Assembly: GCA_029964075.1 (NCBI GenBank)
Contig: CM057149.1
Span: 14,146,465-14,210,464, forward strand
Length of the DNA: 64,000 nt
Direction of reading: 5' to 3'
Source: Patiria pectinifera
Lineage: Eukaryota > Echinodermata > Asteroidea > Valvatida > Asterinidae
The notes beneath the pieces are model-generated. The model did not search any database and had not been told where the DNA came from. It worked only from the letters and a program-made list of their open reading frames with translations. Positions 56,248 through 64,000 of this stretch are shown here, one piece after another. Positions within the stretch are counted from its first letter, which is position 1. Each line of letters opens with the position of its first letter. Made by a program: the position numbers and the translations under genes.

Positions 56248-57876
56248 ATAAGTATTGATGGAGCTTGCTGCACGTGCAGCGGACGAGTTTGTGTGTAACG
56301 AAAGCAGCGTGTCAGGCACTATACGCTATACATTTCAAGTCATATCAGTTAAAGGACGGGGATTTTTTTTAGGGGGCCGCCACCGGTGATTAATTTTCTC
56401 AAGTTTTGCCTCTTTCTGAGAGAGAAGTGTTTTATGAAAAAAAGAACCGGTACGTGCTGGCAAAAATCAGGGAATTGGTGGACAATAACAATACAATTGC
56501 CAACGTGAATTAAAATTGATTTAAAGGGGAAGGAAATGAGGATTTGTTATCGGCATCAGCAGTTTGAATGGATGCGAGTCAGACGGTCTTACTCTCCCTC
56601 CCATTTTAAACGAAGTCTCATTATGAAGAATGAGTGGGAAGTAGCGAAGGATGGTCGACCTTTAAGGTCTCTAAGGGTGGGAATAAAATTAAAGCCCCTG
56701 CACAGAGCAATCAGTTCAATGATTGACAGCTTTTTATCCTTCAGCAGTGATTTTCTTTGCCTCATTTTTACGCTTTTTTGCAAATTACGGGACTAGTCAG
56801 ATCTTTCTCCGGCTGCTTTTGGTTGGCTTTTGTTGATTCTCCTCGCCATGCCCAAGCAGACTCCGATGGGTGTGTTTATAGTGGAGCTGCTTTATAGGTC
56901 CATTTTTTGGCCCAATTCGTGCACTTTGTTTTAAAAGCATGGAATTTGGCATGTGGGGTCAAAATGGGCTAGAAATCATTTTAAGGGTGCAACCTTGTAT
57001 TAAAATTACCATAGACACCAGTGCTAAATGCCCATACTTCAAAATTCTTTTAAAAATACTCAGAACTCTCACATGTATATAAGCTGCACAGAAATATGAT
57101 GATGAACATGTCATCTTTCATTTTCTGTTCATTTTTTGGTGGGTTGACCATTGACTTTTCGAGATATTCTCACCCAAAGAAGATGTCCCCTATTTTCCCC
57201 AAAGCGGAAAAGTAGCCATCTTGAAAAACGATCCCTCCACAACATGGCAAAACAGCGCCACTTTCGAGCCCAATAGCATCCAAAATGCTCAGAATTGGAA
57301 GCCCCAAGTCCGGGCCAGAGGTTCATTACCATATCTCTTCAATACCCCAATTTTACGGCGCTTACAACTCTCAAATATAGAATATTTTGAGGGTACAACT
57401 TTTATTCATGAGCTCGGCGGATGGATTTAGGCGTATTTACCGGTGTGCACCCCCATGGGCGGGACATTTCGCTGGTTGACGCGCACCGTTCCTTGTGTGT
57501 GACGCACGTACACCAGGGGATTTGTTCTATTTACACGCAGTGGCCGCGCTTCGCGGCAAATGAATTGCAGTCAGGCAAGATGGCGTCGGTCGGTCACCCC
57601 CAACTGTACTTCCTTTGCCGGTGAGGGGGTGCTTGTGAACAGAGCGGATATTGTAGTTAACCTTTATTTGCCATTCTCTTTGATCTTCCTTTTTTCGCAT
57701 ACTCATTGCAACTTGATTCATTAACTTTAATCGTTCTGTGACCTCTCTACTGTGCTACTTGTTATAAATTTACGCCTTGAGAACTCCTCCCCCGATTGAT
57801 GCTGATTATAATAGTGGACGTCAGGATCAAAAAGATTTGCATAAAATAGTGGCTGTATTTTTAATGTACTGCAAAG

Positions 57877-57990
57877 CGAGGATATGCCGCCGAGGATATG
57901 CCGCCGAGGATATGCCGCCGAGGATATGCCGCCGAGGATATGCCGCCGAGGATATGCCGCCGAGGATATGCCGCCGAGGATATGCCGCCG
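57877..57990 (+). repeat. 14-bp tandem repeat, 8 units (copy B)
   Basis: Eight copies of GAGGATATGCCGCC. Because 14 is not a multiple of three, all three frames read similar RICRRGYAAEDMPP-like peptides; this is not a gene. Confidence 0.9.
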
Positions 57991-58204
57991 AGTGTGGACG
58001 AATAATGACGAACGCCAAGGCTATCCCTCACCCCATGGGCGTCAATCGGTAGGGGACGGGCAGGCACGGTTCTAGAACCAATATTTTGGGGGGCTAGCAG
58101 GGTGGATCCAGAATTGTTTTTTCAGGGAGGCGTGCTGAAATGTAGACCGGTTATTTTCTCCAGACACTTATAGGCCTCCGAAAATTAATAGGTGTGGGTG
58201 GGTG

Positions 58205-58692
58205 TGTGGGTGTGTGTGTGTGGGTGGGGGGTCAGGGGGCTCATGCCATATTTTCAATGGGGAGCGCCAATATAATCCCAAAATCATTCATACTATATTA
58301 ACTACAAATGCACCCTTGTCACGACTATTTCTTTACGGGGGAGACCGTTCGCATGTACATCACAATCCTTCTTTTTGCTAATGCAATTTTTTTTTACGGA
58401 ATTTTTTTTTTTTGGGGGGGGGGGCTAGACAACACCTCAAAAATGATATTATGATCTTTTGGTGTGTGTGTGTGGGTGGGGGGGGGGGGTCGGGGGCTCA
58501 TGCCATATTTTCAATGGGGAGCGCCAATAAAATCCTAAAATCATTCACACTATATTAACTACAAATGCACCCTTGTCACGACTATTTCTTTAGGGGGAGA
58601 CCGTTCGCATGTACATCACAATCCTTCTTTTTGCTAATGCAATTTATTTTTACGGAATTTTTTTTTTTGAGGGGGGGGGGGGGCTAGACAAC
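58205..58692 (+). repeat. Tandem duplication of ~240 bp inside copy B
   Basis: About 58208-58459 and 58460-58690 repeat the same stretch, each starting with a GT/GGGTGGGG run, then CTCATGCCATATTTTCAATG, and ending in a poly-G before CTAGACAACA. Copy A has this stretch once (about 53555-53795). Confidence 0.8.
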
Positions 58693-60837
58693 ATTTTGGG
58701 GGACTAACCCCCCCCCCCCCTAGAACCGCACCTGGGGACGGGGCGACAAGTCCCTCCCTACCACTTTTTTTAAAAAGGGGGGGATATAATACCGTTTGTC
58801 CCCCCCCCCCACACTTTTTCGTCCCCCTCCCCCCCCAAAAAAATTGCCAACATATTATGATTCTAAAGCTCAGAATAGCTGATTCGATTACTCCGACCTC
58901 AAAAATGATATTATGATCTTTTGCTCAAAAAATTTGCTCAGAAATTGCCTAATTAGATCGCACCACAGAGCGTCTAGAATCCAACCCGAACCCAACGCCA
59001 TTATGACTTCGCGCTTTGCGCTAGCATTAGTTCCGATCAACAAATGTCCCCCATTTTCAAAAGCGATTGACGCCCTGGCTGGCCTCAACCCGCACTTTGC
59101 TAGCTTTCATACTGACATTGGACTTCGTATTATGCCTCAGCGACCTCAGCGCATACATAACTCACAACGCCGATAAATGTTCGACAAGCCCGACTGCATC
59201 TGGCCGTACGTACTAACGCAAGCTCTGTAGTACGGGCAGACAGCCAATGCTCCCTCTGATGTCGCGATTTTGCTATCGATTTCGATCGAGATTATCTTCT
59301 CCCAAATCACACAGGTAGGCTTGCTTTGCGTACTATGTTCACAAGTAATGTGCATTTATCAAAAATTACAAAATTCAGCCGTCATTCAAATCACGGTACT
59401 GTACCTTTCAAACAAATGAAACCATCATTAAAGCCAATGCCACCATATAGCGGAGCCGTCGATCGAGCCAAGCATTCCTGTACGCAGTACATGGATCATG
59501 CAAAAAATCAAGGTTGGCAGACTAGGTCAGCGTTGCGAACCGGCAAGTTGTTTTATTGAGTGCTGATCACCAAGTGATGAATACAGGATTACAGATTGGC
59601 GTGTGTGTTTTTTTTTATAATAGTCATTATGAGTCATTTATGAGTCATTGTTGCAATGACTCTTATTGGACAGCGGTTGGTGGTCTGATGTGGTCTGATG
59701 CATTGTGTTCTACACTCCCACAGAACGTGCCATATGCAGAATGTTGGGTACAAAAAAGTCCGCGGAATGTGAGTCATTGTTACTTTTCCATGGGTTCTCA
59801 TTCAACAGTGGTCTGATGTGGTCTGATCACATCCCCAAGGGCAGTCAAGATTGCAAAATGGGTTTTCATTGGACAGTGGGAAGTGGTCTGATGTAGTCTG
59901 ATTCAGTACCCCCACAGCTAGGCTGGCGCAACCAGGAATTTTGGAACGGGGACAAGTCTACCCGATCGACCCTTACATGTGCATATATCCCCAATGGACC
60001 TCTATTACCCTTTATGTTTATCAACATTTTAACACAATGACACATAACCTGTCTCTTCCCAAAAAAAAGCAATTCATTGTGTGTTTTGACGGTTTGGAAA
60101 AGCAAAGAAAATGACACAGAATACTTGTTTCAACAACTGTAGTACAATAACAATCCTGGTTAGGCAAACAATATGATTTATGAAATCTACTTTTGAAAGG
60201 ACGGGCCTTCAAATGGTTTCTGTTGAATATTTTTTTAACGTTCAAACTGACATTTTATCGTTGGTGATGTTTGAAGACAATTGCGACGACGATTCTTAAA
60301 ATCGCATTTTTGGATGAGACAGGTTTTTTAGGGCCGGTCATTGTGTTTAAATGGTGATATTTTCTGAACGGGTTGACCAATTTCAGTCATTTCTTTCACC
60401 TAAATGTACCTTATGAAATTGGCTTTCTTATCATTATTATTTTTGGTGCTACATGGTTTTTTTTAAATATGAAATATAATTTTGGGGGTTTGGGTTCCGC
60501 CTTTTTTTTACTCACCCTGTACAACATAATTACAGGCCTTTGTATTTTTTTGCTTATCCACGCAAGCTCTACATTAGTCTAATACACCTTATACACTATC
60601 TGATGTCATCACATTTCATACATCATGCCCGCTCTACCCAAATGAACCCAATTCCAGTTACTCACGTATATGCAACTAAATTCTCCTAGTATGTAACTAG
60701 TTAGCAAGGTTCTTAGTAAGGTTTCAAAAATTACAATTCAGTTGTCAACTCCCGATACTAGACTACTACTAGGTATTTTAGTATTCCACTAAGGCCTATA
60801 TAGTCGGCTGCTAAGTTAGTAAGGTTTCATGAATATG

Positions 60838-61035
60838 ACCCGGCTTTGGACACCAATAGAGGTGGTGTACATTTATGAACAATGTTCAGGAGTGTGGAAC
60901 ACTGCGTTGTACGATCCCTTTACCAGCCTGGTTGCCTGAAACATATTCGTGAACCCTATCATTTACTGTTTCAAGTACAGAAACGATTTCGAAGAAATCG
61001 AGTAGGTGACGGGGACGGGCAATCTTCCTACGGCC
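60838..61035 (+). pseudogene. GPCR C-terminal relic (R11-like)
   Basis: Reads WTPIEVVYIYEQCSGVW...YDPFTSLVA, then TGA (60937-60939) where relatives have the TM7 Cys, then NIFVNPIIYCFKY. A deletion of about 45 bases that also shifts frame leads to KRFRRNRVGDGDGQSS. Closest to R11 (CWTPLEVLFIYEQ, RRNRVGDGDG). TM1-TM5 are absent. Confidence 0.85.
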
Positions 61036-61632
61036 AGTTCACAAATTGTTCATTGTTCGTTGTTCATTTATTTTCCACAGTGTCACATTTTTAATTATAG
61101 TAATTAATACAAAAAGGTACTTTATAGACAAATGGTGAAACTGTAGAGGACCCTACTAAGTAGCTAAGCTTGTAATCGTAAGCCCCTTCTATACAAATTT
61201 AAAGTTGCTTTTAATACACAAAACACAGGACATGCAAACAATAGACAAGGACAATACACAAACTTTATATACATGCCAGTTAACTTGCAAGCAGGATAAG
61301 GTTTGTATAATCTCGAAGTTAATGGGTTACAAGGGATCACAATAATTATACAACAGGGTCAATTTATATTTCCGTTTGAAAATGAAATTGCACTAACAAT
61401 CAGTTCCTGTTCGAAGTACATATCTATTTCCATTTGCTTCCACATTCAGTCATTCATTCATTCATTTGCCAAATCAAAGACAATTAGCATTGTTTGCGTG
61501 TGCATGCGTGCAGCTCCCTGTTCCTATTACAAACTTTAACCCGAGGGCCATATGCACGCAGTAGGCTTTTAAATACTCAAATCAAATTGGATGCCACGTA
61601 CCTAAAGCATTCTGTTAAGGAGAATACACGAG
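61036..61632. other. Intergenic, no gene
   Basis: A+T-rich DNA after the relic; nothing supported. Confidence 0.5.
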
Positions 61633-61633
61633 A

Positions 61634-61685
61634 AAGTGTGGATTCGTAATATAAGAGTGAATTCGTAAATAAAGAATCCACACTT
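61634..61685. repeat. Inverted AGTGTGGATTC motif pair
   Basis: AAGTGTGGATTC at 61634-61645 faces GAATCCACACTT at 61674-61685. The same motif forms a tighter palindrome at 62138-62169 and recurs at about 62185-62242. Confidence 0.7.
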
Positions 61686-61732
61686 GCGAGTGTATTCTTC
61701 GACTTGAACCATTGCGTCAACAGAAGTATTGG

Positions 61733-61927
61733 AAAGAATGTTACAACCTGACGCCACTTTTTTCTTCATATATCATCTCAATGAAGGTCATTCGTTGCAA
61801 GAATGGCGATAAGACATGAGTCTGGGACTGAAAAATGTTTCCAATTTTGTTAGGAAATACTTGAAATGACTGTCCATAGTCTTTGTACACAAGCGCGGAA
61901 CTGGCGTCAGGTTGCAACATTTTTTCC
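61733..61927. mobile_element. Small fold-back element
   Basis: Imperfect inverted ends of about 24 bp (GGAAAGAATGTTACAACCTG... at 61733-61756 and its counterpart at 61902-61927) around ~145 bp. Non-coding. Confidence 0.5.
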
Positions 61928-62137
61928 TGGTGTGTTTATCGCATGTGCATCGCGCCACACCCGTACAACCAAGTCATTTTGTGTGTATAGGCTCCTTACG
62001 TCAAAATACAAACATTTCTGACTAAAAGTCGATTTTGCAGTGACGGCGAAGAATCTGACAGTGAAGATGCATTTGTAATTTTCGGAAATTTTCACGCAGA
62101 CGGTCCTATTTAGGCTCATAATAGTCCGACGTGTTCT

Positions 62138-62242
62138 AAGTGTGGATTCGTAATTCCGAATCCACACTTTACTAAAGATTCGTCGTTCCGAATCCACACT
62201 TAGTGCCTAGTGTAAGAGATTCGTAGATCCGAACCCACACTT
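62138..62242. repeat. Cluster of AGTGTGGATTCG palindromic motifs
   Basis: A 13-bp perfect inverted repeat (62138-62150 and 62157-62169, AAGTGTGGATTCG and complement) followed by two more GAATCCACACTT/GAACCCACACTT motifs. Confidence 0.7.
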
Positions 62243-62404
62243 TTAACAGTAGTGTGACGTCATATGGTTTAATTGCATCCAGCACTCGCAATTTGCAATC
62301 GATAAATGTTTTATCTATTGCATACCATTATTTCCCAAGAAGGATTTATAGCCTCTGCATGTAATCTTACTGAAATAGTGTCAGCTGGAGAGGGGGTCTA
62401 CCCG

Positions 62405-62566
62405 ATGTTCCCCAATTTATATATGTTCCCCAATACCGATGTTCCCCGAAATCCTTAGGTTTAGGGTTAGGGTTAGGCCAGGGTTAGTGCTAAGGGTTGG
62501 GGTTAGGGTTATATGGTAAGGATTTCGGGGACATCGATATTGGGTAACACCGGTATTGGGCAACAT
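62405..62566. mobile_element. Fold-back element with telomere-like repeats in its loop
   Basis: Arms of about 50 bp (62405-62458 and 62517-62566; both contain CCCCGAAATCCTTA or its complement and ATGTTSCCCAAT-type ends) enclose a ~58-bp loop made of TTAGGG-like units (TTTAGGGTTAGGGTTAGG, then variant units). Confidence 0.7.
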
Positions 62567-62584
62567 AGGTATGCACCCCTCGAG

Positions 62585-62768
62585 AGGGGATGCGTTGTTT
62601 CATCAAGTGTCCAATCACTTGTGGCATGCAACGTGTTAGTCAACCCGATCTTTTATTGCCTGAAATGACAACATTTTCGGTCACTGTTGAGGGACCTTGT
62701 ATTCACTCGCTCCCAAAGAAACTGAGTAAACATTCTTAAGCCTTCTGTAATGTTGAGGATTACGTGAA
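62585..62768 (+). pseudogene. GPCR C-terminal relic (B type)
   Basis: After a frameshifted start similar to LLYQVSAS, it reads LVACNVLVNPIFYCLK, TGA (62666-62668), QHFRSLLRDLVFTRSQRN, TGA (62723-62725), and VNILKPSVMLR. The tail matches R4, R7 and psiR8 (VMLR ending). Only TM7 and the tail remain. Confidence 0.85.
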
Positions 62769-64000
62769 GTACAGGGGCATAATATGTTCTATTTTTTTTA
62801 CCTGGGATTTGCCTTTGTTTCAGTCAAAACCGCGGGTTGCGTCATATTTATCGCTTGTACACTGTCCAATTAAATAATGAATGTCACTGAAATGGAACAC
62901 ATAATCACAGGTGATAGGCGATTGTGACTTAATTCCGCCTATTTGCACCAGAATGTTTGCTGATATAATTTTCTCTTTCAGCAAAGGAAGAGAAAATTAA
63001 TGACAAAGAATAAACAAGAAGTGCAGAAGAATGAGCAAGCCTGAGCGCAAAAGACCTCGTGGCGTTGTCACTCGGCATTTGTCGTCTCCGGTAAATTCGC
63101 GTCGTGCGTCGTCGCTGACGGTGTAAAATAATGCCGGCCCGAGTCACAATAGCCCGACAAAATTCGGAACTGACCTATAACTGCGCGTTTCCAAATCTGA
63201 ATTTGAAATATGAGACCTGAATATATATACACCCTAATGTATTTGGTCACCAAAGCGAGCTTTTGACAAATCAATCTCGCATCATTTTATACAAAATATA
63301 TACAAAAATACTTTGCAGTAACTTTCAGAAATTAATGGATTTGGGGACGAGTACATTTATAGCAAATATTGTTACCTGTTAAGTTTCGTGTTCATAAATG
63401 CTGGGTAAGCCAAGACAAAAATGTTGTTTTTGTAGTCTGGTTCCCTGACCCTACTTAAAAAGAAACGAAGCAATTTATATACGTCAGGGAATTGTCATGT
63501 CAGGGCACCAGACTAGCTGGCTTGCAGCCGTTTTTCCCACGATGGTCGGCTGACCATCGATGGAAATTGATGCAAACATTCCACTTTTCTTGAAAGTGAC
63601 TGCACAACGGGTGCAATGACTTCACAGGATGCTTTGAAACTACTATTCACTTAGTCAGGTAAGATATTTCATAATAATTTAGAAGTGTATTGTTGATGTT
63701 TGCACAATACCTTTAAACCTTCGAATTAAGATATTTCCGTTTCGAATTTGTTTTTGTTGTATTCAAAGACTTCAAGAAAACTCAGTCCACAATTTGCTTC
63801 AAATATATATATTTATAACTTTTTGTTTCAAAACTCTTGAAATTCTATAACTCGCACATACAATTCTACCCAAAAACAAATATGCATTTAACTTTGCTAT
63901 CACTCCAATTTAAAACAATATAATCAAACAAATTAAAACCATAAAATGTAAATGCCTTTGTTGGGCAAACGATTCAATTTTTAGAAAAAACAATAGGTTG
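62769..64000. other. Intergenic to window end, no gene
   Basis: No recognisable gene. A short inverted repeat (AGTCTGGTTCCCTGACCC at about 63434 facing TGTCAGGGCACCAGACT at about 63498) could be a small fold-back element. Confidence 0.45.

Larger units (their letters stand above)
56035..60519. mobile_element. TA-flanked non-autonomous element, copy B
   Basis: Near-identical to copy A from the palindrome array to the right end, which finishes CTCACCCTG before TA at 60520-60521. Differences seen: 10 palindromes instead of 3, eight 14-bp units instead of four, an internal ~240-bp tandem duplication (58205-58692), different poly-G/poly-C lengths, and no standard left end. No transposase gene. 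Confidence 0.75.

Noticed and set aside
57827..58075. Open frames with RICRRGYAAEDMPP-like repeats on both strands
   Set aside because: They arise from the 14-bp tandem repeat, which reads open in every frame.
62455..62512. True chromosome end
   Set aside because: The TTAGGG-like tract is short, imperfect, internal and enclosed by inverted arms, with ordinary sequence on both sides.

Overview
This window reads as nuclear DNA of a marine invertebrate animal, most likely an invertebrate deuterostome such as an echinoderm. The reasons are A+T-rich intergenic DNA, GT-AG introns with phase-1 immunoglobulin exons, C-type-lectin exons, tRNA-derived SINEs, many non-autonomous transposons, and above all a tandem family of intronless rhodopsin-class GPCR genes of the lineage-specific kind known from echinoderms and other invertebrate deuterostomes. 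The species cannot be named from the sequence alone.

Bases 1-40,000 are the receptor cluster, labelled R1-R11 here. R1 (cut by the window start), R2, R3, R4, R5 and the broken copy psiR6 lie on the minus strand (1-18.2 kb). R7, psiR8 (two in-frame stops), R9, R10 and R11 lie on the plus strand (21.8-39.6 kb). Three further C-terminal relics lie at 34.6, 60.9 and 62.7 kb. All intact copies are single-exon, 322-347 codons, with the class-A marks GN (TM1), Asp in TM2, E-R-F/Y after TM3, CWTP (TM6) and NPxxY (TM7). The genes look modular. A front half of 'W' or 'H' type is joined to a back half of 'A' or 'B' type at the very conserved TM3/second-loop segment: R1, R2, R3 and R5 are W+A, R4, R7 and psiR8 are H+B, and R9, R10 and R11 are H+A. 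Upstream flanks fall into two conserved families that follow the front half. This fits a receptor repertoire spread by tandem duplication and shuffled by unequal crossover or gene conversion. A sensory or chemoreceptor role is an inference.

Bases 27-31.5 kb hold two decayed C-type-lectin genes with a minisatellite and a fold-back element between them. Bases 44.5-50.4 kb hold a minus-strand immunoglobulin-superfamily membrane protein: signal peptide and V-set exon, a C2-like domain split over two exons, and a transmembrane exon. All the internal introns are phase 1. Its introns and upstream flank carry a SINE, a 1,700-bp probable solo LTR, a dead copy of the first C2 exon, and a hAT-type MITE just in front of the start codon.

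Bases 51.5-60.5 kb are two copies of a ~4-kb non-coding element with TA-flanked ends. They differ mainly in the copy number of a palindrome array (3 versus 10) and a 14-bp repeat (4 versus 8). The rest is intergenic DNA with several recognisable fold-back elements (14.8, 15.0, 24.6, 24.9, 29.8, 39.7, 42, 61.7 and 62.4 kb). No rRNA, convincing tRNA, CRISPR array or transposase gene was seen.
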